From Enterococcus ureasiticus (GTDB taxonomy: Bacteria > Bacillota > Bacilli > Lactobacillales > Enterococcaceae), in contig NZ_MIJZ01000017.1 of assembly GCF_001730285.1 (NCBI RefSeq), forward strand, positions 41,905 to 105,904: a stretch of DNA of 64,000 nucleotides, read 5' to 3'. The translations under genes were made by a program, and so were the position numbers. Positions 34,214 to 45,070 of this stretch are shown here, piece after piece. Each line of letters starts with the position of its first letter. Positions within the stretch are counted from its first letter, which is position 1. The notes under the pieces were generated by a model, which was given only the letters and a program-made list of their open reading frames with translations, searched no databases and was not told the DNA's origin.

Positions 34214-37200
34214 CTATTTATTCAACTCATTCAAAGCATCTTCAGCAGCCATTTGTGCTTCAATATCAGAGATACTGTAGACATTTTCGCTCGCTACGCC
34301 AACTTCTTTTGGTTCCATGTTACGGTAACGGGCCATACCAGTACCAGCTGGGATGATCTTACCGATGATAACATTTTCTTTCAAACCAAGTAATGGGTCT
34401 TTTTTACCGCGAATCGCAGCATCGGTTAACACACGAGTCGTTTCTTGGAATGATGCAGCAGATAAGAAACTATTTGTTTCTAATGATGCTTTTGTGATTC
34501 CTAGTAAGACTGGACGGCTTGTTGCAGGAACGCCGCCGGCTACTAATGTGTCATAGTTACGATCTTTAAATTCAGCGATATCTAGTAATGTACCTGGTAA
34601 GATTTCAGTATCACCTGGATCCATGACACGAACTTTACGAAGCATTTGACGAACCATTACCTCGATATGTTTATCACCGATTTCCACCCCTTGCATACGG
34701 TAAACACGTTGTACTTCACGCAATAGGTAGTTTTCAACTGATAAAACATCGCGAACTTGTAGCAATTGTTTAGGATCGATCGAACCTTCTGTCAATGGCT
34801 CACCACGACGGATCGTATCGCCTTCAGCGACTTTCATACGAGCTGTATAAGGAACTGTATACGTACGTGTATCAGTTTTCCCTTTGATCGTTACTTCTTT
34901 TTGGCGTGTTGCAGGATCTTCAGAAATATCGATAACTTCACCGGTAACTTCTGTGATGACTGCTTGTCCTTTAGGATTACGTGCTTCAAAGATTTCTTGG
35001 ACACGAGGTAGACCTTGTGTAATATCATCTCCGGCAACCCCACCTGTATGGAACGTACGCATTGTTAACTGAGTACCAGGTTCACCGATTGATTGAGCGG
35101 CAATTGTACCAACTGCTTCACCAACTTCAACACCAGAACCAGTTGCTAAGTTACGGCCGTAACAGTGTTTACATACACCATGTTTCGTGTTACATGTAAA
35201 TACGGAACGGATCGTTACTGTTTCAACACCAGCATCTACGATTTCTCTTGCAAGATCTTCTGAAATCAGTTGATCTTCACCGATAATCATTTTGCCAGTT
35301 TCAGGATGCATCACTGATTTACGAGTGTAACGTCCTAGTAAACGTTCTTCTAAAGGTTCAATGATTTCATTACCTTCACGAATAGATTGGATAACTAGAC
35401 CACGGTCTGTACCACAATCGTCTTCACGAATGATAACATCTTGGGCAACGTCAACCAAACGACGAGTCAAGTAACCTGAATCGGCAGTCTTCAAGGCTGT
35501 ATCGGTCATCCCTTTACGCGCTCCATGGGTAGAGATAAACATTTCCAAGACAGAAAGTCCTTCACGGAAGTTAGAGATGATCGGCAGTTCCATGATACGT
35601 CCATTCGGTGCGGCCATAAGTCCACGCATACCAGCAAGCTGAGTAAAGTTGGAGATGTTACCACGAGCTCCTGAATCTGACATCATGAAGATTGGATTTT
35701 TAGCATCCATACTTTCAATCAGTTTTTGTTGGATCTCATCTTTGGCTTTGTTCCAAACAGCAATAACACGTTCATAACGTTCGTCATCTGTAATCAGACC
35801 ACGACGGAATTGTTTCGTAATGTTTTCTACTTGTTTATGCGCATCATCAATGATTTCTTGTTTCTCATGCAATACCATGATATCAGCGATACCCACGGTC
35901 ATACCAGCATGAGTAGAATGTTTATAACCTAAGTCTTTCATTCTATCAAGCATCTTAGAAGTTTCAGTGATATGGAATCTCTTGAAGACTTCAGCGATGA
36001 TGTTCCCTAAGTTTTTCTTCTTGAACGGTAAAACTAATTCTTGTTCTTTAATGTGAGCAGGAATATCTGTACCAGCTTCTACAAAATACTTGTCAGGTGT
36101 TTGCACAGTTAAGTTGTAATCTGTCGGCTCATTCAAGTAAGGGAACTCTATAGGCATGATTTCATTAAAGATAATCTTACCTACAGTTGTAATCAAAATA
36201 CGTTCTTTTTGCCAATCCGTAAACGGTTTGTCGCCAAGTAAAGTTGTTTGAACACCGATACGTGAGTGTAAATGCACATATCCATTACGCCATGCTAAAA
36301 CAGCTTCGTTCATGTCGCGGAAGATCATGCCTTCCCCTTCACGTCCTTCTTCTTCCATTGTTAGGTAATAGTTACCTAAGACCATATCTTGAGAAGGTGT
36401 TACAACTGGTTTACCATCTTTTGGATTCAAAATGTTTTGAGCAGCTAACATCAGCATACGTGCTTCTGCTTGTGCTTCTTCATTCAATGGAACGTGAACG
36501 GCCATTTGGTCTCCATCAAAATCGGCATTATAAGCTTCACAGACTAATGGATGAAGACGGATTGCACGACCTTCAACTAATACTGGTTCAAAGGCTTGGA
36601 TACCAAGTCTGTGTAGCGTAGGTGCTCGGTTAAGCAATACTGGATGCTCTTGAATAACTTCTTCTAAGATATCCCAAACTTCATCTTCTCCGCGTTCGAT
36701 TTTACGTTTTGCGTTTTTGATGTTTGTTGCGATTTCGCGTTGAACTAATTCACGCATTACAAATGGTTTGAATAATTCAATCGCCATTTCTTTTGGCAAA
36801 CCACATTGGTACATTTTAAGGTTAGGTCCTACGACGATAACTGAACGACCAGAGTAATCCACACGTTTACCCAATAAGTTTTGACGGAAACGACCTTGTT
36901 TCCCTTTCAACATATGAGATAGAGATTTTAATGGACGGTTACCTGGGCCTGTAACAGGACGGCCACGACGACCATTATCGATCAACGCATCGACCGCTTC
37001 TTGCAGCATACGTTTTTCATTTTGAACAATGATGTTTGGCGCATTTAAATCTAATAAACGTTTCAAACGGTTGTTACGGTTGATTACACGACGGTATAAG
37101 TCATTCAAATCACTTGTCGCAAAACGTCCACCTTCTAATTGAACCATTGGGCGCAAATCTGGTGGAATTACAGGAATAACATCCATAACCATCCAGCTTG

Positions 37201-37867
37201 GTAAGTTTCCAGAAGCACGGAATGCTTCTAAAATATCTAAACGACGGATCGCACGTGTTCTTTTTTGACCTTGTGCTGTTTTCAAATCTTCTTTCAAACC
37301 AGCAACTTCGCCATCTAAATCAACGTTATCCAATAATTGTTTAACAGCTTCTGCACCCATTGCTGCAGTAAAACCTTGACCATATTGATCACGTTTATCG
37401 CGATATTCGCGCTCTGTTAATAATTGTTTTTTCTCTAAAGATGTATCTCCAGCATCAATTACCACATAAGATGCAAAGTAAATGATTTCTTCTAAGGCAC
37501 GAGGACTCATGTCTAATACAAGACCCATACGAGATGGAATACCTTTGAAATACCAGATATGTGAAACAGGTGCTGCTAACTCGATGTGTCCCATACGTTC
37601 ACGACGAACTTTAGAACGAGTTACTTCTACACCACAACGGTCACAAACGATACCTTTATAACGAATACGTTTATATTTTCCACATGCACATTCCCAGTCT
37701 TTAGTTGGGCCGAAAATGCGTTCACAGAACAAACCTTCACGTTCAGGTTTTAACGTACGGTAGTTAATCGTTTCGGGTTTCTTTACTTCACCGTAAGACC
37801 AGCTTCTGATCTTTTCTGGAGAAGCTAAACCTATTTGCATACTTTCGAATTTATTTACATCGATCAA
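34214..37867 (-). CDS. rpoC: DNA-directed RNA polymerase beta' subunit
   Basis: A 1217-residue RNA polymerase subunit. The N-terminal zinc site is [20 protein letters not shown] and the catalytic metal motif is NADFDGD. FGTTxx-type bridge-helix and trigger-loop segments ([39 protein letters not shown]) are present. The second zinc site is [14 protein letters not shown] start at TTG 37867 (read as [13 protein letters not shown]) because GGAGGG lies 8 to 9 bases upstream and the length then matches E. faecalis RpoC as I recall it. The open frame to 37996 would add 43 unrelated residues. It follows rpoB by 162 bases and is co-transcribed. Confidence 0.97.
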   Translation of the reverse strand: MIDVNKFESMQIGLASPEKIRSWSYGEVKKPETINYRTLKPEREGLFCERIFGPTKDWECACGKYKRIRYKGIVCDRCGVEVTRSKVRRERMGHIELAAPVSHIWYFKGIPSRMGLVLDMSPRALEEIIYFASYVVIDAGDTSLEKKQLLTEREYRDKRDQYGQGFTAAMGAEAVKQLLDNVDLDGEVAGLKEDLKTAQGQKRTRAIRRLDILEAFRASGNLPSWMVMDVIPVIPPDLRPMVQLEGGRFATSDLNDLYRRVINRNNRLKRLLDLNAPNIIVQNEKRMLQEAVDALIDNGRRGRPVTGPGNRPLKSLSHMLKGKQGRFRQNLLGKRVDYSGRSVIVVGPNLKMYQCGLPKEMAIELFKPFVMRELVQREIATNIKNAKRKIERGEDEVWDILEEVIQEHPVLLNRAPTLHRLGIQAFEPVLVEGRAIRLHPLVCEAYNADFDGDQMAVHVPLNEEAQAEARMLMLAAQNILNPKDGKPVVTPSQDMVLGNYYLTMEEEGREGEGMIFRDMNEAVLAWRNGYVHLHSRIGVQTTLLGDKPFTDWQKERILITTVGKIIFNEIMPIEFPYLNEPTDYNLTVQTPDKYFVEAGTDIPAHIKEQELVLPFKKKNLGNIIAEVFKRFHITETSKMLDRMKDLGYKHSTHAGMTVGIADIMVLHEKQEIIDDAHKQVENITKQFRRGLITDDERYERVIAVWNKAKDEIQQKLIESMDAKNPIFMMSDSGARGNISNFTQLAGMRGLMAAPNGRIMELPIISNFREGLSVLEMFISTHGARKGMTDTALKTADSGYLTRRLVDVAQDVIIREDDCGTDRGLVIQSIREGNEIIEPLEERLLGRYTRKSVMHPETGKMIIGEDQLISEDLAREIVDAGVETVTIRSVFTCNTKHGVCKHCYGRNLATGSGVEVGEAVGTIAAQSIGEPGTQLTMRTFHTGGVAGDDITQGLPRVQEIFEARNPKGQAVITEVTGEVIDISEDPATRQKEVTIKGKTDTRTYTVPYTARMKVAEGDTIRRGEPLTEGSIDPKQLLQVRDVLSVENYLLREVQRVYRMQGVEIGDKHIEVMVRQMLRKVRVMDPGDTEILPGTLLDIAEFKDRNYDTLVAGGVPATSRPVLLGITKASLETNSFLSAASFQETTRVLTDAAIRGKKDPLLGLKENVIIGKIIPAGTGMARYRNMEPKEVGVASENVYSISDIEAQMAAEDALNELNK

Positions 37868-38029
37868 AAGGGATTCCCTCCATTTCTTGATAGGAAAAGT
37901 TAGGGTTGGAAGAAAAATACTGCACTTTTTCAAAGTACTCATTTCCTTCCAACAAAGGCCTCTATTCTCTCTTTGAAAAGAGAGAATGAAACACAACTAA
38001 CTTGACAATTTTAATAAGACTTTTAACAA

Positions 38030-41000
38030 TTAGTCTTTTGTATCTTCAGCAGTTTCAATTTCTTGTTCAAGAACTGCATCAGCAGCTTCTTTTGCTTCAG
38101 CTGCTTCTTTTTCTAATTGTTTCGCTGATTGTTGTTCGGCAAATTTTGTTAGGGCATCAACTGTGATCAAGTCATCATCATCGTCATCCATATCACGTAA
38201 TTCGATTTCTTGTTCTTCAATGTCCAATACGCGCATATCTAATCCAAGTGATTGTAATTCTTTTACCAATACGCGGAATGATTCTGGTACGCCTGGTTTT
38301 GGAATTGGTTCACCCTTAACGATCGCTTCGTATGTTTTCACACGACCAACTACGTCATCAGATTTGTACGTTAAGATTTCTTGTAATGTGTAAGCTGCAC
38401 CATATGCTTCAAGTGCCCATACTTCCATTTCCCCAAAACGTTGTCCACCAAATTGAGCTTTACCTCCAAGTGGTTGTTGGGTAACAAGTGAGTATGGTCC
38501 AATAGAACGGGCATGTAATTTATCATCGACCATATGGGCCAATTTAATCATGTACATCACACCAACAGAGATACGGTTATCAAATGGTTCACCAGTACGT
38601 CCGTCATAAAGAACTGTTTTCGCATCACGAGCCATGCCCGCTTCACGAACCGTTTCCCAAACGTCATCATCATTGGCGCCATCAAATACTGGTGTTGCAA
38701 TGTGGATACCTAACTGACGAGCAGCCATACCCAAGTGCAATTCTAGTACTTGTCCGATATTCATACGTGATGGTACCCCTAGTGGGTTCAACATGACATC
38801 GATTGGTGTGCCGTCTGGTAAGAATGGCATATCTTCTTCCGGCATAATGCGGGATACAACCCCTTTATTACCATGACGTCCGGCCATTTTATCGCCTTCG
38901 TTGATTTTACGTTTTTGAACGATATACACACGAACTAACATGTTTACGCCTGGAGATAATTCGTCTCCGGCTTCACGAGTAAAGATTTTCACATCATGAA
39001 CGATCCCGCCGCCACCGTGAGGCACACGTAGAGATGTATCACGAACTTCACGAGCTTTTTCACCAAAGATTGCATGTAGTAAACGTTCTTCAGCAGATAA
39101 TTCAGTTACCCCTTTAGGTGTTACTTTACCTACTAATAGGTCACCATCTTTGACTTCAGCACCGATACGGATAATTCCCATTTCGTCAAGATCTTTCAAA
39201 GCATCTTCCCCGACGTTTGGAATTTCACGCGTGATTTCTTCAGGTCCTAATTTTGTATCGCGAGCTTCTGATTCGTATTCTTCAATATGAATAGAAGTAT
39301 AGACATCATCTTTCACCAAACGACGGCTCATGATGATCGCATCCTCGTAGTTGTACCCTTCCCAAGTCATGAATCCGACAAGGACATTTTGTCCTAAAGC
39401 CATTTCGCCTTCTTCCATAGAAGGTCCATCAGCTAATGTATCGCCTTTTTCAACTTTTTCGCCTAAAAGAACGATTGGACGTTGGTTGTAACTTGTTCCT
39501 GAGTTTGAACGACGGAATTTTGTTACCATATATTTATCTAATGCGCCATTATCACGGCGAACGCGTACTTCTGATGCATCCACATATTCAACGACACCAT
39601 CATGTTTACATAGTAAAGCGGCACCCGAGTCATGTGCTGATTTGTATTCCATACCAGTTCCCACAAGTGGTGAACGAGGTTGAATCAAAGGCACTGCTTG
39701 ACGTTGCATGTTGGCACCCATCAAGGCACGGTTGGAGTCATCGTTTTCCAAGAAAGGAATACATGCTGTAGCGACTGCAACTACCTGTTTAGGTGAAACG
39801 TCCATATAATCGACTCTATCGATCGTCACTTCAAGGTTTTCACTTTGCAGACGGGCCATTACTAATTCTTCAGCGAATGTTCCATCTTCATTTAAGCGTG
39901 AGTTTGCTTGCGCTACAATGTAGTGATCCTCTGTGTCAGCAGTTAAGTAATCCACTTGATCGGTTACTTTTCCTGTTGCACGATCAACACGACGATATGG
40001 TGTTTCGATAAAACCAAATTTATTGACTTTGGCATAACTTGACAAGCTATTGATCAACCCGATATTTGGTCCCTCAGGTGTTTCGATCGGACACATACGG
40101 CCATAATGGGAATAGTGAACGTCTCGAACTTCATAGCCGGCACGGTCACGAGTCAAACCACCAGGTCCTAAGGCAGATAGACGACGTTTGTGTGTCAACT
40201 CACCTAGAGGATTTGTTTGATCCATGAATTGTGACAACTGAGAAGAACCAAAGAATTCTTTGATACTTGCAACAACTGGACGAATATTGATCAATTGTTG
40301 TGGCGTTAATGTTTCAGTATCTTGAATCGACATTCTTTCGCGAACCACACGCTCCATACGAGCTAAACCAATACGGAATTGGTTTTGCAGTAATTCACCA
40401 ACTGAACGGATACGACGATTACCTAAGTGATCGATATCATCTACATTACCGATGTCTTCTTGTAAGTTAAAGAAATAACTCATTGAAGCAATGATATCTG
40501 CTGGACGAACAGTCTTCACACTTGTATCAGGATAACCATTACCGATTACGTTAACGATGCGTTCTGGATCTTTTGGAGAAAGGACTTTGATTACTTGAAC
40601 AGTCATTGGTTCAGTAACCACACCATCTTCACTTGGATAATAGGTTACGCTGTTTAAGCCGTTATCGATATGTTCACCTAATGTTTCCATTACTTGGTGC
40701 GTTAATACTGTCCCTTTTTCAACAATGATTTCACCAGTTTCAGCATCGATCAATGTTTCTCCTAAAGTTAGGTTCAATAGACGAGTTTTTAAATCTAATT
40801 TTTTGTTGACTTTGTAACGACCAACGTTAGCTAAATCATAACGTTTCGGATCGAAGAAACGAGCATTCAGTAAGTTACGAGAACTGTCTGCTGTTTTCGG
40901 TTCGCCAGGTCGTAGACGCTCGTAGATGTCTTTCAAACCTTCTTCAGTACGAGAATCGCTCGCGTTTTTGTGTAAATCTTTTTCGATGGTATTGCGTAAG

Positions 41001-41647
41001 CTTAATGTTTCACCGAAAATTTCAAAAATTGTATCATCAGAGCCAAAACCTAAAGCACGAACTAATACAGTCAAAGGAATTTTACGTGTACGGTCGATAC
41101 GTACGTAAGAAATGTCTTTAGCATCAGTTTCCATCTCTAACCATGCACCACGGTTAGGAATAACTGTTGAACCAAAGCCTTCTTTCCCATTTTTATCTAC
41201 TTTTCCATGGAAATAAACACCTGGTGAACGTACTAATTGAGAAACGATAACACGTTCTGCTCCATTGATGATAAATGTTCCCATTTCAGTCATTAGAGGG
41301 AAATCACCGAAAAATACTTCTTGTGATTTGATTTCTCCAGATTCACGGTTTGTCAATCGTAGAGTAACATGTAATGGTGCAGAGTAGTTTGCATCGTGTG
41401 CGCGCGCTTCTTCCACCGTATACTTAGGTTCTTTTAATTCATAATCCACAAATTCCAAAGATAAATTACCTTGAAAATCATCGATCGGTAAAATGTCCTC
41501 AAACATTTCTCTTAGTCCTTCATCTAAAAACCATTGGTAAGAGTCTGTTTGAATTTCGATCAAGTTGGGTAATTCCAACACTTCACTGATCCGGGCGAAA
41601 CTTCTACGTTCGCGGTGTTTTCCGTATTTTACTACGTGTCCAGCCAA
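38030..41647 (-). CDS. rpoB: DNA-directed RNA polymerase beta subunit
   Basis: A catalytic-core subunit of about 1205 residues. The rifampicin-binding cluster is [20 protein letters not shown] followed by [10 protein letters not shown], wild type at the usual resistance positions (Gln, Asp, His and Ser present). [19 protein letters not shown], [20 protein letters not shown] and the C-terminal [20 protein letters not shown] are diagnostic. The best start is TTG 41647: GAGGAG lies 8 bases upstream and the product begins like B. subtilis RpoB (TGQLVQYGRHRQRRS). A GTG at 41656, nearer the ribosome-binding site, is commonly annotated. The C-terminal tail is an acidic, Ala/Glu-rich extension. Confidence 0.97.
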   Translation of the reverse strand: MAGHVVKYGKHRERRSFARISEVLELPNLIEIQTDSYQWFLDEGLREMFEDILPIDDFQGNLSLEFVDYELKEPKYTVEEARAHDANYSAPLHVTLRLTNRESGEIKSQEVFFGDFPLMTEMGTFIINGAERVIVSQLVRSPGVYFHGKVDKNGKEGFGSTVIPNRGAWLEMETDAKDISYVRIDRTRKIPLTVLVRALGFGSDDTIFEIFGETLSLRNTIEKDLHKNASDSRTEEGLKDIYERLRPGEPKTADSSRNLLNARFFDPKRYDLANVGRYKVNKKLDLKTRLLNLTLGETLIDAETGEIIVEKGTVLTHQVMETLGEHIDNGLNSVTYYPSEDGVVTEPMTVQVIKVLSPKDPERIVNVIGNGYPDTSVKTVRPADIIASMSYFFNLQEDIGNVDDIDHLGNRRIRSVGELLQNQFRIGLARMERVVRERMSIQDTETLTPQQLINIRPVVASIKEFFGSSQLSQFMDQTNPLGELTHKRRLSALGPGGLTRDRAGYEVRDVHYSHYGRMCPIETPEGPNIGLINSLSSYAKVNKFGFIETPYRRVDRATGKVTDQVDYLTADTEDHYIVAQANSRLNEDGTFAEELVMARLQSENLEVTIDRVDYMDVSPKQVVAVATACIPFLENDDSNRALMGANMQRQAVPLIQPRSPLVGTGMEYKSAHDSGAALLCKHDGVVEYVDASEVRVRRDNGALDKYMVTKFRRSNSGTSYNQRPIVLLGEKVEKGDTLADGPSMEEGEMALGQNVLVGFMTWEGYNYEDAIIMSRRLVKDDVYTSIHIEEYESEARDTKLGPEEITREIPNVGEDALKDLDEMGIIRIGAEVKDGDLLVGKVTPKGVTELSAEERLLHAIFGEKAREVRDTSLRVPHGGGGIVHDVKIFTREAGDELSPGVNMLVRVYIVQKRKINEGDKMAGRHGNKGVVSRIMPEEDMPFLPDGTPIDVMLNPLGVPSRMNIGQVLELHLGMAARQLGIHIATPVFDGANDDDVWETVREAGMARDAKTVLYDGRTGEPFDNRISVGVMYMIKLAHMVDDKLHARSIGPYSLVTQQPLGGKAQFGGQRFGEMEVWALEAYGAAYTLQEILTYKSDDVVGRVKTYEAIVKGEPIPKPGVPESFRVLVKELQSLGLDMRVLDIEEQEIELRDMDDDDDDLITVDALTKFAEQQSAKQLEKEAAEAKEAADAVLEQEIETAEDTKD

Positions 41648-41921
41648 GCTCTTCACTCCTCTAATTAAAAGTCTATCAAAACACTAACCGAAAACATTTC
41701 ATAAACATTACAAATATTAAATCTCTGTAATATTGAGCATTTTTTGCAGTTTTTAGGCAAAAAAAAACCAAAAATAGAATGTGCTCTTGAAAATCTCTCG
41801 TGCGTTTCTACTTTTGTTTCCCTATTAAAAACCGGAACGGACAATATTTCGCTCCTGCTTTGTCATTTTTCAGATAGTTTTTGCATCTATACATTGTACT
41901 TCCTTCTATAGTAAAAGTCAA
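41648..41921 (-). promoter_or_regulatory. rpoB promoter and long untranslated leader
   Basis: On the minus strand TTGACT (complement of 41916-41921) and TACAAT (complement of 41893-41898) are 17 bases apart. The start codon is about 240 bases further on. The leader has no good coding frame. A structured leader is common before rpoB, but I see no clear terminator in it. Confidence 0.65.
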
Positions 41922-41954
41922 GGATTTCTGAGGGCTTAAAATACCTTTTTATTC

Positions 41955-41989
41955 AAAAAAAAAAGACACTCAATAAAAATCGAGTGTCT
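41955..41989 (-). terminator. Terminator of the small lipoprotein gene
   Basis: GAGACACTCG and GAGTGTCT form a stem on the minus strand followed by a run of ten T. It isolates the lipoprotein gene from the rpoB promoter. Confidence 0.85.
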
Positions 41990-42011
41990 CACACTTTTTA
42001 GCTAATTTGTC

Positions 42012-42584
42012 TTATTTAACTGTTACATCACCAGTTACTTCAGCGCCTTCTTTATCTAGAGTTGCAGAAGTTTTATATTCTTCTTTTTCAAACGTTACTT
42101 TACCGTCAACTTTTGTTCCGTTTAGCACAAAACCATTTGCTTTAACCATGATATCACCTTTAACTGTTCCGTTAACGATGTTGAAGTTTTCAGTTTCAAC
42201 AACTAACTCAGGAACTGTTAGTGTATACTCATCTGTAACTTTTTTATCAGAGTCTTGTGCGTATAACGCTAATTTTCTATAAATATCGCCTGAAGCTTCG
42301 CCTTTATCATGGAATTCTCCTGAAACAGTCACATCTTTATCAAAAGTAATATCCGCTGTTGCTGCAACGATCCAGTTACCATCTTTGCCTAAAGCTTTTT
42401 CGATTACTTCTGGTTTGTCACTGATTGAAGCACCACTCACTGCATCTACACTTGAGCTCATAGATGTTTCAGTTTTGCTATCAGAAGAACTGTCTTTAGA
42501 ATCTTTGTTGTCACTGTTACATGCACCCAATACCAATACTGTTGCAGCTAATGTTCCTAGTGTGATTAATTTTTTCGAAATCAT
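42012..42584 (-). CDS. Small secreted lipoprotein of unknown function
   Basis: A 190-residue lipoprotein. The signal peptide ends with the lipobox LGACN (Cys at about 22), followed by a low-complexity Ser/Asp/Lys linker. The rest is a beta-rich domain with repeated hydrophobic strands (VTVSGEF, LVVETENFNIVNGTVKGDIM, TKVDGKVTFE, AEVTGDVTV) that looks like a short beta-solenoid. I start at ATG 42584, which has AGGAGG 6 bases upstream; the ATG at 42590 abuts that site. No catalytic motif is seen. Confidence 0.75.
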   Translation of the reverse strand: MISKKLITLGTLAATVLVLGACNSDNKDSKDSSSDSKTETSMSSSVDAVSGASISDKPEVIEKALGKDGNWIVAATADITFDKDVTVSGEFHDKGEASGDIYRKLALYAQDSDKKVTDEYTLTVPELVVETENFNIVNGTVKGDIMVKANGFVLNGTKVDGKVTFEKEEYKTSATLDKEGAEVTGDVTVK

Positions 42585-42745
42585 ATACATCCTCCTAATT
42601 ATTTACTATTTATTAAGTTAAATAATAGCATGAAATCGTTTAAATTTAAAAAGATATCCTTTTTCATCTAGTTTATTACGATTAATTTGAACTATCTACA
42701 ATCCATTTCCATTAAGTGAATGTTCAGAAAATTTAAAATAATCTG

Positions 42746-42775
42746 TTGACATCACGTGCTCTTTTGTTTTATACT
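42746..42775 (+). promoter_or_regulatory. Promoter of the attenuator-controlled ABC operon
   Basis: TTGACA at 42746-42751 and TATACT at 42770-42775 are 18 bases apart, about 30 bases before the leader-peptide ATG. Confidence 0.75.
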
Positions 42776-42806
42776 AAACACAATTCAATTTGCGGAGGTA
42801 TTTTTT

Positions 42807-42863
42807 ATGACATACTCAATCAACGCACAACTGAATAAAGCTTACTTTAGCTACTTTAGATAG
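42807..42863 (+). CDS. Leader peptide rich in Tyr/Phe
   Basis: An 18-codon open frame, MTYSINAQLNKAYFSYFR, with a near-perfect GGAGGT ribosome-binding site 7 bases upstream. Its last seven codons are Ala-Tyr-Phe-Ser-Tyr-Phe-Arg: two Tyr and two Phe codons cluster just before the stop. This is the layout of attenuation leader peptides, in which scarcity of the named charged tRNA stalls the ribosome. Translation is strongly implied by the ribosome-binding site; regulation is inferred from the downstream structures. Confidence 0.75.
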   Translation: MTYSINAQLNKAYFSYFR

Positions 42864-42878
42864 TTTTGTATTCATGCA

Positions 42879-43045
42879 ATCGTGGGTACAAACAGCAAAA
42901 AACTGTTTTTGTATCTATGATGGCTAGAGCGCTTTGTACTGAACAAACAGCCACCTAGACATTCCTAAGTGGCGAAAGAAGAAGTGTTTACCTACGACTT
43001 TTATCAATCCATTTAGGCATATTGTCTAAATGGATTTTTTGTTTT
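42879..43045 (+). promoter_or_regulatory. Attenuator with mutually exclusive hairpins and terminator
   Basis: After the leader peptide come four hairpins. H1 is 42879-42895 with 42903-42921, seventeen pairs with a two-base bulge. H2 is 42922-42952 (GGCT...AGCC plus TTTGT...ACAAA). H3 is 42950-42973, where GCCACCTAG pairs with CTAAGTGGC. The terminator is 43006-43045 (AATCCATTTAG/CTAAATGGATT then TTTTTTGTTTT). H2 and H3 share AGCC. CCTAAGTGG (42964-42972) of H3 can instead pair over nine bases with CCATTTAGG (43009-43017), half of the terminator, as an antiterminator. No T-box sequence is present. The regulatory logic is inferred from base pairing. Confidence 0.7.
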
Positions 43046-43070
43046 ATCAACTATAATTGGAGGAATCAAG

Positions 43071-44048
43071 ATGAAAAAGAAACTAGTAGTACTAAGTATC
43101 GTATCAGCAGTAGCATTATTAGCTCTTGGTGCATGTGGCGATGGTAAAAAAGCAGACAACGGAACAAATAGTGACAATAAAAAAATCGGTGTTTTACAAC
43201 CTGTTGAACACGGCTCACTAGATGCTGCGTTTGAAGGATTCAAAGAAGGTTTAGCTGATAACGGATTTAAAGATGGTGAAAATCTAACGATCGAATACAG
43301 CAATGCTCAAAACGATCAGGCTCAATTAAAAAGCATGAGTGAAAAATTAGTCAAAGGAAAACCAGACCTACTTTTAGGAATTGCAACACCTGCCGCACAA
43401 TCATTATTGAACGAAACAACAGATATCCCGATTCTAGTCACAGCGGTTACTGACCTAGTCAGCGCAAAATTAGTCAAATCAGATGAAAAACCTGGCGGTA
43501 ATGTTACTGGAACTACCGATATCGTCCCAATAGACAAACAAATCGCCTTATTATTGTCTATTGTGCCTGACGCTAAAACTGTCGGAATTATGTACAACGC
43601 AGGGGAAGCTAACTCTAAAATCCAAGCTGATATGGCGGAAAAAGCTCTAAAAGATGCGGGGATCAAGGCCAAAGTTTTAACGGCAAATTCAACCAATGAC
43701 GTACAACAAGTAACCACAAGCTTAGCAAAAGATGTTGATGCAATTTATATCCCAACTGACAATACCTTCGCTTCAGCCGCTGCTGTTATCGGTGAAGTAG
43801 CCAAAGAACACAAGATTCCTGTTATTGCAGGATCAATCGAGCAAGTCGAAGAAGGTGGTTTGGCAACTGTGGGAATCGACTATAAATCACTCGGCAAACA
43901 AACTGGTGTTATGGCAGCGAAAATTCTAAAAGGCGAAGCAAAACCTGCTGACATGCCTGTTGAAAAAGCCAAAAACTTAGAACTTTTCGTAAATAAAGAC
44001 ATGGCAAAAGCCTTAGACATCGATCCAGATACTATCAAAGCACCGTAA
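43071..44048 (+). CDS. ABC transporter substrate-binding lipoprotein (TrpX-like)
   Basis: A 325-residue lipoprotein of the ABC_sub_bind (PF04392) family. The lipobox is LGACG (Cys about 22). The periplasmic-binding fold contains KKIGVLQPVEHGSLDAAFEG near the start, then TAVTDLVSAKLV, GTTDIVPIDKQIALL and, late, TVGIDYKSLGKQTG. Related proteins in streptococci (TrpX) take up aromatic amino acids. GGAGG precedes the ATG. It is the first gene after the Tyr/Phe attenuator, suggesting tyrosine and/or phenylalanine or a precursor as substrate (inference). It is co-transcribed with a permease and an ATPase. Confidence 0.85.
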   Translation: MKKKLVVLSIVSAVALLALGACGDGKKADNGTNSDNKKIGVLQPVEHGSLDAAFEGFKEGLADNGFKDGENLTIEYSNAQNDQAQLKSMSEKLVKGKPDLLLGIATPAAQSLLNETTDIPILVTAVTDLVSAKLVKSDEKPGGNVTGTTDIVPIDKQIALLLSIVPDAKTVGIMYNAGEANSKIQADMAEKALKDAGIKAKVLTANSTNDVQQVTTSLAKDVDAIYIPTDNTFASAAAVIGEVAKEHKIPVIAGSIEQVEEGGLATVGIDYKSLGKQTGVMAAKILKGEAKPADMPVEKAKNLELFVNKDMAKALDIDPDTIKAP

Positions 44049-44119
44049 TTGAACTTTCCCCGCATTTCAATTAAGAGCTGCGGGGAATACATAAATATTA
44101 TTGAAAGAAGCTGATTTTA

Positions 44120-45070
44120 TTGTTAGACATACTACTTTCCTCAACCTCTCAAGGTCTTCTGTGGTCTTTACTCGCCATTGGAGTCTTTCTAACTTACCGT
44201 ATTTTAGACATTGCTGATTTAACGACCGAAGGAAGTTTTCCTTTAGGTGGCGCTGTAGCCGCGGTTATTTTAGCAAAAGATCCTACTACTTGGCCGGAGC
44301 CGATCCAGTCCTTATTTGATATTCATTATATGATAGCGCCAGTTTTCGCATTACTTTTTGCCTTTATCGCTGGTATGTTAGCTGGTCTTGTTTCAGGACT
44401 TCTCCATACAAAATTAAAAATTCCAGCTTTATTAGCAGGAATCATCACAATGACTGGACTTTACAGTATCAACTCACGCATTATGGGTGCTCCAAATATT
44501 TCGTTGATTGGAACAGATTCCATTTTCTCTCATGCTCAGTCATTGGGTCTCACTAAAGTCAACAGTGCAATAGTTGTTGGCTCGATCATTGTACTTTTGG
44601 TCATTGTTTTACTTGTTCTATTCTTTAAAACCGAAATCGGCTTGGCCACTAGAGCAACTGGTGACAACATCGACATGAGCGAAGCCAACGGAATCAAAAC
44701 AGATAATATGAAAATCATCGGCTATATGCTTTCAAATGGCTGTATCGCTTTAGCAGGTGCTTTACTCGTACAAAATAATAACTTTGCTGATTTGAATTCT
44801 GGTATTGGAACAATCGTTATTGGACTTGCGTCAATCATCATTGCTGAAGTTCTCTTTAAAAACAAATCACTAGGTTTGCGTTTGATCACGATTGTGATTG
44901 GTGCTATTTTGTACCGTTTTATCCTTGCTTGTGTTTTAGAGCTACGCGTCGATCCAGCCGATTTGAAATTATTTTCAGCGATCATTCTGGTCATCTGTCT
45001 TTCTTCACCTCTGATTCAAAAAAAATTAGGCTTTTCTAAACTTGGAAAACGCAAAGGAGGCACAAATTAA
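44120..45070 (+). CDS. ABC transporter permease (TrpY-like)
   Basis: A 316-residue membrane permease of the branched-chain-type (BPD_transp_2) family with eight or nine hydrophobic helices. The start is SSTSQGLLWSLLAIGVFLTY, and DLTTEGSFPLGGAVAAVILA and NSGIGTIVIGLASIIIAEVL follow. The start codon is TTG at 44120, with AAAGAAG as a weak ribosome-binding site. The stop overlaps the ATPase start by one base. Together with its neighbours it forms a complete importer. Confidence 0.88.
   Translation: MLDILLSSTSQGLLWSLLAIGVFLTYRILDIADLTTEGSFPLGGAVAAVILAKDPTTWPEPIQSLFDIHYMIAPVFALLFAFIAGMLAGLVSGLLHTKLKIPALLAGIITMTGLYSINSRIMGAPNISLIGTDSIFSHAQSLGLTKVNSAIVVGSIIVLLVIVLLVLFFKTEIGLATRATGDNIDMSEANGIKTDNMKIIGYMLSNGCIALAGALLVQNNNFADLNSGIGTIVIGLASIIIAEVLFKNKSLGLRLITIVIGAILYRFILACVLELRVDPADLKLFSAIILVICLSSPLIQKKLGFSKLGKRKGGTN

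Noticed and set aside
39436..39771. 111-codon plus-strand frame inside rpoB, and the comparable 125-codon frame at 36244-36621 in rpoC
   Set aside because: They are antisense shadows of highly conserved RNA polymerase genes without ribosome-binding sites.
42864..43045. T-box riboswitch upstream of the ABC importer
   Set aside because: No conserved T-box sequence (AGGGUGGNACCGCG-like) or Stem I features are visible, whereas a leader peptide with a good ribosome-binding site is.
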